Below are positions 1-8,036 of a stretch of 64,000 nt of DNA, piece by piece. This DNA comes from Qipengyuania citrea (lineage in GTDB: Bacteria; Pseudomonadota; Alphaproteobacteria; Sphingomonadales; Sphingomonadaceae). The stretch is taken from contig NZ_JALJZT010000002.1 in the NCBI RefSeq assembly GCF_024171405.1, positions 1-64,000 of the forward strand, written 5' to 3'. Position 1 is the first letter of the stretch. Each line of letters opens with the position of its first letter. The position numbers were made by a program, and so were the translations under genes. The notes below the pieces were generated by a model. That model did no database searches. It was not told where the DNA came from and saw only the letters and a list, made by a program, of their open reading frames with translations.

Positions 1-59
1 TGATCGATGCGGGGGAGGGCGCGGATGCGGACGCGGGCGCCGTGACGCTCACACGTTGA
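1..59 (+). CDS. possible 3' end of a truncated plus-strand gene
   Basis: The third forward frame is open from the window edge to a TGA at 57-59 and would encode a short Asp/Ala/Gly-rich C-terminus (reads IDAGEGADADAGAVTLTR). It would overlap the convergent LuxR gene by about 11 bp, which is a common arrangement in this window. Nineteen codons are too few to establish a gene, so this is only a possibility. Confidence 0.2.
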   Translation, partial: IDAGEGADADAGAVTLTR

Positions 60-753
60 TCAGGCCGAACTTGAGCCCCTTGACCGCCGCCGCGGCGCGG
101 TCGGAGACGTTGAGCTTGATGAAGATGCGCTTGATATGCGTGGCGATCGTCGGGCGCTTGCTGCCGAGGATCATCGCGATCTCCTCATTGCTCTTGCCGC
201 GCGCGATCCAGTGCAGGATCGTCACCTCGCGCGGGGCGAGACGCGGGCGCTCCACCACGTCCTCCTCGAACTGGTCGATTCGCAGATGCGCCGCCTGCGC
301 CACGCAGTGCAGCACCGGGACATCGGCATGATCGACGCGGTCGGGATGGTCGGCCATCGTGATGCCGATCGCGGCGAGGTGCTGGCGCGGCCCGAAGGTC
401 GGGAAGATATAGCCGTCGGTCACGCCATGCGCGCGCGCCTGTTCGATGAAATGCAGCAGATCGCCGGCCAGCGGCTTGCCCTGCGTGACCACGCTGTAGC
501 GCAGCGGCCGGCCCGACCGCGCCGCCAGCGCGGGGAAGGGGTCGAGCCGGTCGAGCCCCTCGCGGTAGCTGCTCACCCACGCCTCGGGAAAGCCGCGGAA
601 GAGCATGTCGGTGCGCCCCGGCATGTCGTGCGAGGGCCGCGCATAGCTCAGCGCCTCGAACCCGTGCAGCCGGTAGAACGCGCGGGCGATCGAGAGGACT
701 TCGTCCATGTCCGCGGCCGCCGCGATCCGCCTGACGGCCCTGTTGTCTTCCAT
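49..753 (-). CDS. LuxR family regulator with autoinducer-binding-like N-terminal domain
   Basis: Predicted transcription regulator of about 234 residues. The N-terminal two thirds resemble the autoinducer-binding domain of LuxR proteins (aromatic-rich stretch with FYRLHGFEALSYA, then WVSSYREGLDRLDPFP). The last 65 residues form a GerE/LuxR helix-turn-helix (LAPREVTILHWIARGKSNEEI ending before THIKRIFIKLNVSDR). No luxI-like synthase lies in the window, so it would be a LuxR solo; whether it binds an acyl-homoserine lactone or another ligand cannot be told. It is divergent from the FixJ-like gene at 1072. The frame extends to an ATG at 813, but that extension is Gly/Ala/Arg-rich and unlike the family, so the ATG at 753 is preferred; neither start has a strong ribosome binding site. 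Confidence 0.75.
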   Translation of the reverse strand: MEDNRAVRRIAAAADMDEVLSIARAFYRLHGFEALSYARPSHDMPGRTDMLFRGFPEAWVSSYREGLDRLDPFPALAARSGRPLRYSVVTQGKPLAGDLLHFIEQARAHGVTDGYIFPTFGPRQHLAAIGITMADHPDRVDHADVPVLHCVAQAAHLRIDQFEEDVVERPRLAPREVTILHWIARGKSNEEIAMILGSKRPTIATHIKRIFIKLNVSDRAAAAVKGLKFGLINV

Positions 754-1071
754 GCCTCGTGTAGCCCCCGGTCCCGCTTTGCCTGTGCCCGCCCTGATAC
801 GAGTGAATGTCATCCATCTGGACTAGGGGCAACATTCGGCAAGCGCGAAGATGGGGATTGAATCCGGATTCGGTACTGGCTTACCGCAATGTGACAATCG
901 CGCGCGATTCCTCCGATCTTGGTGTCATCCGGATGAACGACGTCCGGTCAAACGACCTCCAACCGGGTGACTGTGGCAAACCCCATGTTAAGCATACCAA
1001 TTCGGGTGGGGCCGGGGATAAGTGAAGTTTTCCCGGCATGGGGTATTGACGGGGAACGGGATCGAGCCGCG

Positions 1072-1701
1072 ATGCAGGAAAACACGTTTATTGTCGTCGA
1101 CTGTAACTATCGTAACCGCAACGAATTGACCTTGGCCTTGGGCGAAATGGGCTATGTAGTGCCCGCCGACACGCTCGACGACCTGGGCGGGCGCTGGCCC
1201 GAGGGGGCCTGGCTGCTGGTCCATGACGAAGGACCGCAATTGCCGCAGACGCAGCAGGCGCTGCGCAGCGCGGGGCAGTATTACCCGCTGGTTGCCTATT
1301 CGAAACAGGCCAGCATCGCGCATATCATGGATGTGCTGAGCGACGGCGCGGCGGGCTATCTCGAATGGCCCACGCTCGGCGAACGGCTGCGCCGCAGCCT
1401 CGGCAACATCATGACGCGCAAGTGGCAGGGTTCGACCACGCCCGAACAGGCGCGCGCCAAGCAGCGCGTCGGCCAGCTCTCGCCGCGCGAGCGCGAAGTG
1501 CTGTCGGGGGTGAGCGAGGGCTATTCGAGCAAGGAAGTCGCGCGCACGCTGGGGATCAGCCCGCGCACGGTCGAACTCCACCGCGCCAATGTGCTGACCA
1601 AGCTGGGTGTCCGCAACGTTGCCGCCGCGGTGCGGCTGTCGGTCGAAGCTCAGCTCGACGCCGGACCCGCCGTGACCCAGGAACGCGAACTGGCGCTGTA
1701 G
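1072..1701 (+). CDS. LuxR/FixJ-type DNA-binding regulator with degenerate receiver-like domain
   Basis: Protein of 209 residues. Residues 1-115 have the size and alternating hydrophobic pattern of a response-regulator receiver, but the acidic pocket is poor: a single Asp (D10) follows the first strand, the candidate phospho-acceptor is D52 in VHDEGP, and the usual Thr/Ser before the late Lys (YSKQ) is replaced. Residues about 140-200 are a clear GerE helix-turn-helix (LSPREREVLSGVSEGYSS, then LGISPRTVELHRANVLTKLG). It may be an atypical, phosphorylation-independent regulator. The frame continues upstream to 967, but the ATG at 1072 gives a normal receiver N-terminus and is preferred. No partner histidine kinase is adjacent. 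Confidence 0.8.
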   Translation: MQENTFIVVDCNYRNRNELTLALGEMGYVVPADTLDDLGGRWPEGAWLLVHDEGPQLPQTQQALRSAGQYYPLVAYSKQASIAHIMDVLSDGAAGYLEWPTLGERLRRSLGNIMTRKWQGSTTPEQARAKQRVGQLSPREREVLSGVSEGYSSKEVARTLGISPRTVELHRANVLTKLGVRNVAAAVRLSVEAQLDAGPAVTQERELAL

Positions 1702-1703
1702 CT

Positions 1704-2219
1704 CTAGCCTTTGAGCAGCGCGAGCTCGACCGTGCCATGACCGCGCCCGATCAGGCCGAGTTCGGTCGCTGCGGCGCGGCTGACGTCGATCACGCGGTTG
1801 CCGTGGAAGGGGCCGCGATCGTTGATGCGCACGGTGACCCGCTTGCCGGTGCGCGGATTGGTTACCTCGACCAGCGAGCCGAACGGCAGCGTGCGATGCG
1901 CCGCAGTCATCGCGTGCATGTCGAATCTCTCGCCGTTGGCGGTAAGGCGGCCGTGGAAGCGCCGTCCGTAATAGGAGGCCACACCGGTGCCGATCGAGCG
2001 GGTTACCGGCGGCAGCTCGACCGGGGGCTCGATCGTCGAGAGGTCGACCACATGGCCGGCGGGCTGGGGCGCGGGGGGAAGCGTTTCGAACCGCGCAAAG
2101 CTGGCGTCGAACGAACCGGTCACCGCGGCGCGGTGGACATGTTCCTGCGGTAGCGCCGCCGTGGCGGGTAGCGCCAGGGCAGCGAGGAAAAGGACATTAC
2201 GAAACGCGCGATAGACCAT
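1704..2219 (-). CDS. septal ring lytic transglycosylase RlpA family protein
   Basis: Protein of 171 residues with an N-terminal signal peptide (hydrophobic core [12 protein letters not shown], residues about 9-23), a Pro-rich linker, and a C-terminal double-psi beta-barrel domain (about 78-168) containing [19 protein letters not shown] and the conserved NDRGPF segment with the family's catalytic Asp. RlpA proteins are secreted to the periplasm or outer membrane and some cut naked glycan strands at the septum. No lipobox Cys is visible and there is no SPOR domain, so this is a short soluble RlpA-like protein. It ends two bases after the stop of the convergent upstream gene. Confidence 0.85.
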   Translation of the reverse strand: MVYRAFRNVLFLAALALPATAALPQEHVHRAAVTGSFDASFARFETLPPAPQPAGHVVDLSTIEPPVELPPVTRSIGTGVASYYGRRFHGRLTANGERFDMHAMTAAHRTLPFGSLVEVTNPRTGKRVTVRINDRGPFHGNRVIDVSRAAATELGLIGRGHGTVELALLKG

Positions 2220-3130
2220 GATGGGAACCTCCCGTTCGGTTCCAGCGTCTATAAGGGAGGTAGTGAGCGGAGTCCCCTACGGGGGCGGAGGCTGCCCCAT
2301 TCATGCCACAGTTCGTCGCGCTTCGTGCGTCCTTGGGCAGTTCTACCGCATCTGGTGGGCGTCATCGGGACTGGCCACAAGCATTGCACCGAAGCGCGCT
2401 CCGGCCGCTGAAGGACCATCCTGACAGGCCACAGAAAATGGGGCCGACATCGCTGCCGACCCCACTCTCACCGATGCGTGGCCTTGCCCGAAGGCAGGGG
2501 CTTGGCATCCGATGTCTCCCCGTCCGTGCCGTCCGAAGACAGGCTCTTCCGGTTCTGTCACCGGCGCTCCCACCGGCATCCGGCTCCGCCCTCATGCTGA
2601 CCCGGTTGAGTGCGCCAGGTCGTGAGACCCTCGCTTCTTTCCCAGGCCGGCCCTCGACGGGCGGCTCCGCGATCAGTCCTTCCGTTCATGGCCGGGACCT
2701 TGAGGGGATGAATTGCCGATCCGGTCCGAAGACCTTTTCCTGCAATATCGCCTCGGCATCCGACCGGGTTGGTCCGATCCATGAAAGACGTGCTTTTGCG
2801 TTCCATCATCGACCGTCATGCTTTGGACCGAAGTCCGCGGCGCGCTGGTCTCAAGAATGCATGGACAGCACCTTCCATGTCTTTCCGGTCCGAAATTTCC
2901 CCGTAATCAGAGGCTGTTACGCCTCAAACCCGGTGGAAGTCCCTCGCCGTTCCGATGACTTGAAGCTGCCCCTGACCACGCGATTCGTCCAGCGGACGAG
3001 GCCCGAGTTTTCCACTTTTCCAGCTTTTCGCTGTGGAGGAGGGTGGATAAGTCCACCATCCGTCGCAGAAATATGACTGTAGTCGCGCTCCTTGCGCAAT
3101 ATTACGCCGAGAGCGCGCTTTGTTTCGTAA
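2220..3130. other. 911 bp intergenic region without a credible gene
   Basis: The stretch between the RlpA-like gene and argG is the longest gap in the window. The longest open frame (plus strand 2303-3076) is Ser/Pro/Arg/Gly-rich with no domain, no good ribosome binding site and overlapping opposite-strand frames of the same quality. Imperfect repeats of the word GGTCCGAA are visible near 2722, 2772 (variant), 2824 (as an inverted variant) and 2887. Its last 130 bp are less GC-rich and contain DnaA-box-like words (TTTTCCACT near 3007 and GGTGGATAAG near 3042). The regulatory signals of argG do not lie here, because argG ends at 3131. Confidence 0.7.
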
Positions 3131-4360
3131 TTAACGGTCGCGCTGCGCGAGCAGGCGCAGACGCAGCGCGTTCAGCTTGATGAAGCCCTCGGCGTCTTTC
3201 TGGTCGTAAGCTCCCGCATCGTCCTCGAAGGTTACATGCGCTTCGGAGTAGAGTGAGTTCGGCGATTTGCGGCCAACCACCATGGCGTTGCCCTTGTAGA
3301 GCTTGAGCCGGACGGTGCCCGAGACTTTCTGCTGGCTGAGATCGACCGCAGCCTGCAGCATCTCGCGCTCGGGGCTGTACCACAGGCCATTATAGACCAG
3401 CTCGGCATAGCGCGGCATCAGTTCGTCCTTGAGATGCGCGGCACCGCGATCGAGCGTGATCTGTTCGATCCCGCGATGCGCGCGGGCGTAGATCTCGCCG
3501 CCCGGCGTTTCGTACATGCCGCGGCTCTTCATCCCGACGAAGCGGTTCTCGACCAGGTCGAGGCGGCCGATACCGTGGGTCCGGCCGAGGTCGTTGAGCG
3601 CGGCCAGCAGCGTCGCCGGGCTCATCGCTTCACCATTGAGCGATACGCCGTCGCCCCGTTCGAAACCGATCTCGATATATTCGGGCGTGTCGGGCGCGTC
3701 TTCCGGGTGGTCGGTGCGCGAATAGACGTAGTCGGGCGTTTCTTCCCACGGATCCTCGAGCACCTTGCCCTCGGACGAGGTGTGCAGCAGGTTCGCATCG
3801 GTAGAGAACGGGCTTTCGCCGCGCTTGTCGGTCGGTACTGCGATCTGGTGCGCCTCGGCCCAGGCGATCAGCGCGGTGCGGCTGGTGAGGTCCCATTCGC
3901 GCCATGGGGCGATCACCTTGATGTCGGGATCGAGCGCATAGGCCGACAGCTCGAAGCGGACCTGGTCGTTGCCCTTGCCGGTCGCGCCATGCGCGATGGC
4001 ATCGGCGCCGGTCTCATGCGCGATCTCGACGAGACGCTTGGAGATCAGCGGACGCGCGATACTGGTGCCGAGCAGGTAGTCGCCTTCATAGCGCGCATTG
4101 GCGCGCATCATCGGGAAGACGAAGTCGCGCACGAATTCCTCGCGGACATCCTCGATGAAGATGTGCTGGTCGGGAATGCCCATGGCGCGCGCCTTTGCGC
4201 GCGCAGGTTCGATTTCCTCGCCCTGTCCGAGATCGGCGGTGAAGGTCACCACTGCGACCCCGCGTTCAACCTCGAGCCATTTGGCGATGACGGAGGTATC
4301 GAGACCGCCGGAATAGGCGAGGACAACCCGTTTGATTTCGGGGCGCTTGGTATCGGACAT
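3131..4360 (-). CDS. argG: argininosuccinate synthase
   Basis: Cytoplasmic enzyme that joins citrulline and aspartate with ATP to form argininosuccinate, the penultimate step of arginine synthesis. The 409-residue protein has the N-type ATP-pyrophosphatase loop [10 protein letters not shown] near residue 15, the family blocks [14 protein letters not shown] and [13 protein letters not shown], and the usual family length. The ATG at 4360 is chosen because it follows GAAGGTG at suitable spacing; a GTG three codons upstream is an alternative. It stands alone, with no other arg gene beside it. Confidence 0.97.
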   Translation of the reverse strand: MSDTKRPEIKRVVLAYSGGLDTSVIAKWLEVERGVAVVTFTADLGQGEEIEPARAKARAMGIPDQHIFIEDVREEFVRDFVFPMMRANARYEGDYLLGTSIARPLISKRLVEIAHETGADAIAHGATGKGNDQVRFELSAYALDPDIKVIAPWREWDLTSRTALIAWAEAHQIAVPTDKRGESPFSTDANLLHTSSEGKVLEDPWEETPDYVYSRTDHPEDAPDTPEYIEIGFERGDGVSLNGEAMSPATLLAALNDLGRTHGIGRLDLVENRFVGMKSRGMYETPGGEIYARAHRGIEQITLDRGAAHLKDELMPRYAELVYNGLWYSPEREMLQAAVDLSQQKVSGTVRLKLYKGNAMVVGRKSPNSLYSEAHVTFEDDAGAYDQKDAEGFIKLNALRLRLLAQRDR

Positions 4361-4484
4361 TGGAGGCACCTTCGTTGTAACGAGCGCGCCGCTAGCAGGG
4401 GGAGGGGAGTGTAGGCAATCGATTCACGCTTTGCGTGCGTCAAGCGCAGGTGCGGCGCTGAACAAGGGCAGGATCAAAGGCTGG

Positions 4485-4748
4485 TCAGCGCAGCTGGCTG
4501 TCCTTGCTCCCGCGCCGGTTGATGCCCGAATTGCGCGCACTGGCATCGAGACCAGACTGGCACTGCACACAGCGCTTCACACCCGGCAACGCCGCGCGGC
4601 GCTTCTCGGGTATTTCCTCGCCGCAGTCGACGCACCATTGCTCGCTTTCGCCCACGGGCATCCGTGCCCGCGCCGCGCTTACCGCGTCGGAAATCGTGTC
4701 GTCGATCTGATCCTGAACCGCGCCATCGCGCGCCCAACCACCTGCCAT
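4485..4748 (-). CDS. DksA/TraR family C4-type zinc finger protein
   Basis: Small protein of 87 residues with a four-cysteine zinc finger, C-x2-C (WCVDCGEEIPEKRRAAL) followed after 17 residues by C-x2-C (RCVQCQSG), typical of the TraR/YbiI branch of the DksA family. These proteins bind the RNA polymerase secondary channel, but short forms lack the full DksA coiled coil, so the regulatory effect is not predictable. The N-terminal helix has acidic residues (DQIDDTISDA) at the position where DksA tips carry Asp. GGAAGGATAG precedes the ATG. The gene lies between argG and the cyclopropane fatty acid synthase on the same strand. Confidence 0.85.
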   Translation of the reverse strand: MAGGWARDGAVQDQIDDTISDAVSAARARMPVGESEQWCVDCGEEIPEKRRAALPGVKRCVQCQSGLDASARNSGINRRGSKDSQLR

Positions 4749-4818
4749 GCTACTATCCTTCCGACGGCAGAGATGGGGTGGAATCGCGAAAAATCAACCG
4801 AATGGCCCGTGCGGCGAT

Positions 4819-6114
4819 CTACTCCGCCGCCTCATCCAGCACGGGGTCGAGGTGCCATTCGGGCACGTTCCCCGCGTCTGCCGCGCGCAGGCGGGCGCTT
4901 TCGGTCTCGATATATTCGCGCGTCATGGGGATCGCATTGCGGTCCTTCACATACTGCAGCTGCCAATTGACCATATTACCATGGCGGAAGCTCTGCTCCG
5001 CGCCGGCGAGATAGAACAGCCACATGCGATAGAAGCGCTCGTCATACAGCGCCTCGATCTCCTTGCGGTGCAGGACCGTGCGCCGGTACCATTCTTCCAG
5101 CGTGTGGCTGTAATGGAAGCGCATCGCTTCCACATCCATCACCTGCCAGCGGTACTTCTCGCTCTGCGTCACGAGTTCGGACAGCGCGGGGATATAGCCG
5201 CCAGGGAAGATGTATTTGCGCGTCCACTTGTCGGTGAAGCCGGGCGCCCCCGCGCGGCCGCAGCAATGGCTGACCATGACGCCGTCGGGGGCGAGCAGGC
5301 GGTTGGTGTGCTCGAAGAACGCGGGATAATGCGGGGTCCCGACATGTTCGAGCAGGCCGACCGAACTGATCCGGTCGAATTGCCCCTGCACGTCGCGGTA
5401 ATCCATCAGTTCGAAAGTGACCCGATCGGCGAGACCGGCGGCTTCTGCGCGCTCCTTGCAGAACGCGATCTGGTCGGGGGCGAGCGCGACCCCAGTGACC
5501 TCGACGTCGTAATGCCGCGCGAGGTAGAGCGCGAAGCCGCCCCAGCCGCAGCCGATGTCGAGCACGCGCTGGCCCGGCTGGATAAACAACTTGGCGGCGA
5601 GATGCGCCTTCTTGTCGAGCTGCGCCTTCTCCAGCGACGTCGCTTCGGGATCCTCGCGGTAATAGGCCATGGTGTATTGCCGGTCCTCGTCGAGGAACAG
5701 CTCGTAAAGACGGCGGGTGAGGTTGTAGGTATGCTCGGCATTCTTGCGCGCCTTGCCGCGCAAATTGACGCTGTCGGTCTTGGCCAGCAGTTTCTGCGCC
5801 GCCTTGCGCAGCGGCCCCTGCGGCTTGAGCGAGGCCCCTGCCTCGCGCTTGGCGTTCATGGTCACGAACAGTACCAGATCGCGGATATCGTGCGGCGGTT
5901 CGACTTCGAGCCAGCCCCACATGAACGCTTCGCCCGCGCCGACCTGCGGATAGCGTGCGATGTGGTTGGCGGCCTTGCGATGCGTCAGCCGGATATGGAG
6001 CGGGGGTTCGCCTTCCTCCGGCGCGCCATATTCATAGGTCTGCCCGTCATGGTCGGTCACGATCAGGCGGCCGCGCCGGATGGCCGAATTCAAGAATTTG
6101 TCGAGCAGCCACAT
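4819..6114 (-). CDS. cyclopropane-fatty-acyl-phospholipid synthase family protein
   Basis: SAM-dependent methyltransferase of 431 residues. The CFA family transfers a methylene group from SAM to unsaturated acyl chains of membrane phospholipids. The SAM site VLDIGCGWGGFALYLA lies near residue 181 and is followed by the family blocks GVALAPDQIAFCKERA, FDRISSVGLLEHVG and the C-terminal WQLQYVKDR. The length fits CFA synthases, but sphingomonads often carry several paralogues and the exact product (cyclopropane or other methylated lipid) is not certain. A divergent DUF1801 remnant starts 80 bp upstream. Confidence 0.9.
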   Translation of the reverse strand: MWLLDKFLNSAIRRGRLIVTDHDGQTYEYGAPEEGEPPLHIRLTHRKAANHIARYPQVGAGEAFMWGWLEVEPPHDIRDLVLFVTMNAKREAGASLKPQGPLRKAAQKLLAKTDSVNLRGKARKNAEHTYNLTRRLYELFLDEDRQYTMAYYREDPEATSLEKAQLDKKAHLAAKLFIQPGQRVLDIGCGWGGFALYLARHYDVEVTGVALAPDQIAFCKERAEAAGLADRVTFELMDYRDVQGQFDRISSVGLLEHVGTPHYPAFFEHTNRLLAPDGVMVSHCCGRAGAPGFTDKWTRKYIFPGGYIPALSELVTQSEKYRWQVMDVEAMRFHYSHTLEEWYRRTVLHRKEIEALYDERFYRMWLFYLAGAEQSFRHGNMVNWQLQYVKDRNAIPMTREYIETESARLRAADAGNVPEWHLDPVLDEAAE

Positions 6115-6194
6115 GCGTACCGGTCTCCCCGCAGTTTCCCCTGCGCCGGAGCCTGTGGCACATGGGGCAGCGAGTCAAATGATGGAGCGGCGCG

Positions 6195-6633
6195 ATGGCC
6201 GAGGCGAAAACGCAGCCGACCGACACCGATCCGCGGGATTTCCTCGCCGCGGTGGAACCTGCCCGCAAGCGCGAGGAGGCGCAGGTGCTCGATGCGTTGT
6301 TCCGGCGCGTGACCGGCGAGCAGCCCAAAATGTGGGGGCCGAGCATCATCGGCTATGGCAGCTACTCCGCCACTTATGCCAGCGGGCGCGAGGTCGAATG
6401 GATGCGCACCGGTTTCAGCCCGCGCAAGGCGAAGCACTCGCTCTATCTGATGGGCGGCTATTGCGATCCGGAGACCGGGGCCAAGCATGCCGAATGCGCT
6501 GGAACGACTGGGCAAGCATACGCGCGGCAAGAGCTGCCTCTACGTCAACAAATTGGCCGACATCGATCTGGCGGTGCTCGAAGAAATGATCCGCGCGGAC
6601 TGGGCGGAAATGAACCGGCGCTATCCCGCCTGA
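6195..6633 (+). pseudogene. DUF1801 domain protein, frameshifted
   Basis: The first 100 codons read a DUF1801 protein (VTGEQPKMWGPSIIGYGSY, then MRTGFSPRKAKHSLYLMGGY). At about 6495 the frame is lost, and the C-terminal half continues in the next frame as RLGKHTRGKSCLYVNKLADI up to the TGA at 6631. One extra base, most simply the T at 6495, explains the shift: removing it gives 145 residues, the normal family length. DUF1801 proteins are YdhG/YjhX-like domains of unknown function. It is either a fresh pseudogene or a sequencing indel. Its stop abuts the stop of the convergent oxidoreductase gene with no gap. Confidence 0.85.
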
Positions 6634-7374
6634 TCAGATCCCGGCGTACCACTGGTATCCGGCGCGGTCTTCCCAATAGCCGCCTTGGCCCTTGCCGATA
6701 TCGTCCAGGCTGGCGACCGCCTCGATCGCGGTCAAATACTTGGCGTGCTTATAACCCAGTTGCCGCTCGATCCGCATGCGCAGCGGCGCGCCATTGCGGA
6801 TCGGCAGCGGCTCGCCATTGAGGCGGTGCGCGACGATGGTCTGCGGATGATAGGCATCGAGCCGGTCCACGCTTTCGTAATAGTCCTGCCCGTTGAGATT
6901 GTCGGCGCAGCGGAAGACGATGAATCGGGCTTCCTCGCGCAAGCCCGCGGCGTCGAGCAGCAGCGACAATTGCGGCCCGCTCCATTCGCCGATCGCGCTC
7001 CACCCCTCAACGCAATCGTGCCGCGTGACCTGGGTGCGCTGGGGAAGCCTGCGAATATTGTCGAGGCTGAGGCTCAGCGGCGTATCGACCAGCCCGCCGA
7101 CCGCAAGCCGCCAATTGGCGAAGCCTTCCCCGGCATGGCGCGGGTAGTCGCCGGTTTGCGGGTCGGTCGAGCCATTGCCGCGAAAATAGGGCGACACCGC
7201 GCTGCGGGGATATTCGGGGGCGAGGGCCTCGCGGTCGCTCAGCAGCCGGTGCGCGCGCTTGTGCCACCCTTCGGCTGCGCCAAGCATCGACTGGCCGACG
7301 TCGGTTTCGGCGATCCGGTTGCAGCCAGCCACGAAGGCGGCGCCGCCAGCGACGAGGAAGTTCCTGCGCTTCAT
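6634..7374 (-). CDS. molybdopterin-dependent oxidoreductase, YedY/MsrP-like
   Basis: Protein of 246 residues with the sulfite-oxidase fold of the YedY (MsrP) type. The N-terminus MKRRNFLVAGGAAFVAGC combines a Tat-like twin-arginine motif with a lipobox ending at Cys18, so it is probably exported folded and lipid-anchored. Cys121 in TRHDCVEGWSAIGEWSG is the expected molybdenum-ligating Cys. The ATG overlaps the stop of the cytochrome b gene upstream in the operon (ATGA), and that protein probably feeds it electrons. The substrate is unknown: MsrP repairs methionine sulfoxide in periplasmic proteins, but this sequence is shorter and divergent. Confidence 0.85.
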   Translation of the reverse strand: MKRRNFLVAGGAAFVAGCNRIAETDVGQSMLGAAEGWHKRAHRLLSDREALAPEYPRSAVSPYFRGNGSTDPQTGDYPRHAGEGFANWRLAVGGLVDTPLSLSLDNIRRLPQRTQVTRHDCVEGWSAIGEWSGPQLSLLLDAAGLREEARFIVFRCADNLNGQDYYESVDRLDAYHPQTIVAHRLNGEPLPIRNGAPLRMRIERQLGYKHAKYLTAIEAVASLDDIGKGQGGYWEDRAGYQWYAGI

Positions 7375-8036
7375 GGTTCGCGCCCTCCGGTGATCATGTC
7401 GCGCATCTGGCGGATCGGCCCGGCGAGGATGACCAGCACGACGTGAACGATGAAGAAACCGGCGATAGTAAAAGCGAAGATGAAATGCAGGCTGCGCGCC
7501 GATTGCCGCCCGCCAAGCAGTTCGACCAGCCAGCCGAATGTCGGCCCCATGCCGGGGCTGATCGCGATGCCGCTGAAGACCATCATTGGCAGGAAGACGC
7601 CGAGCACGAGGCCGTATGCGAGCTTCTGGAGGAAATTGTACTTGCCCCCGGCATGGCTGAAATCGCGCTTGAGATGCGCGGCTATGTCGCGTCCGATTGC
7701 GGCAGGGCGCCATTCGCGCGGGCGGGTGGCGATATCGCGGCTGAAGTGCCGGTTGGCGAGCATCGCGACCCACATGAACAGCAAACCTAGCGCAAAGGGC
7801 CACGCCATGAGGATATGCCAGTCGCGGGCCACGGCGAGGCTGTAATAGCCGGGGATCGTCATCCAGTCGGGAAAGCGCGGGACGATCAGCCAGGCCTGCT
7901 CCGCGGAAAAGCCCCAATCGCCCCAATACAGGCGGCGATGTGCATTGGAAATCGTCAGCCCCGACATGAACAATACGGTCACGCACAGCAGGTTGAGCCA
8001 GTGCCACAGGCGCGTGCTGAGCGCGTGGCGCTTCAT
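7371..8036 (-). CDS. cytochrome b/b6 domain (b561-type) membrane protein
   Basis: Integral membrane protein of 221 residues with four predicted transmembrane helices and His residues suited to bind two b hemes (HALSTRLWHWLNLLCV, RDWHILMAWPFALG, the HFIFAFTIAGFFIVHVVLVI segment). It belongs to the prokaryotic cytochrome b561 / Ni-Fe hydrogenase b-subunit type. Overlap by 4 bp with both neighbours (SDR upstream, molybdenum oxidoreductase downstream) shows a tight operon, and it is the likely quinol-to-enzyme electron carrier for the molybdenum protein. Confidence 0.88.
   Translation of the reverse strand: MKRHALSTRLWHWLNLLCVTVLFMSGLTISNAHRRLYWGDWGFSAEQAWLIVPRFPDWMTIPGYYSLAVARDWHILMAWPFALGLLFMWVAMLANRHFSRDIATRPREWRPAAIGRDIAAHLKRDFSHAGGKYNFLQKLAYGLVLGVFLPMMVFSGIAISPGMGPTFGWLVELLGGRQSARSLHFIFAFTIAGFFIVHVVLVILAGPIRQMRDMITGGREP

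Noticed and set aside
2303-3076. Plus-strand open frame of 257 codons in the gene-free region
   Set aside because: Ser/Pro/Arg-rich with no domain, no ribosome binding site, and equally long frames on the other strand; typical of GC-rich non-coding DNA.
4747-6312. Plus-strand frame of 521 codons opposite the cyclopropane fatty acid synthase
   Set aside because: The opposite strand carries the SAM-binding and CFA motifs; this frame is an open shadow caused by high GC at third positions.
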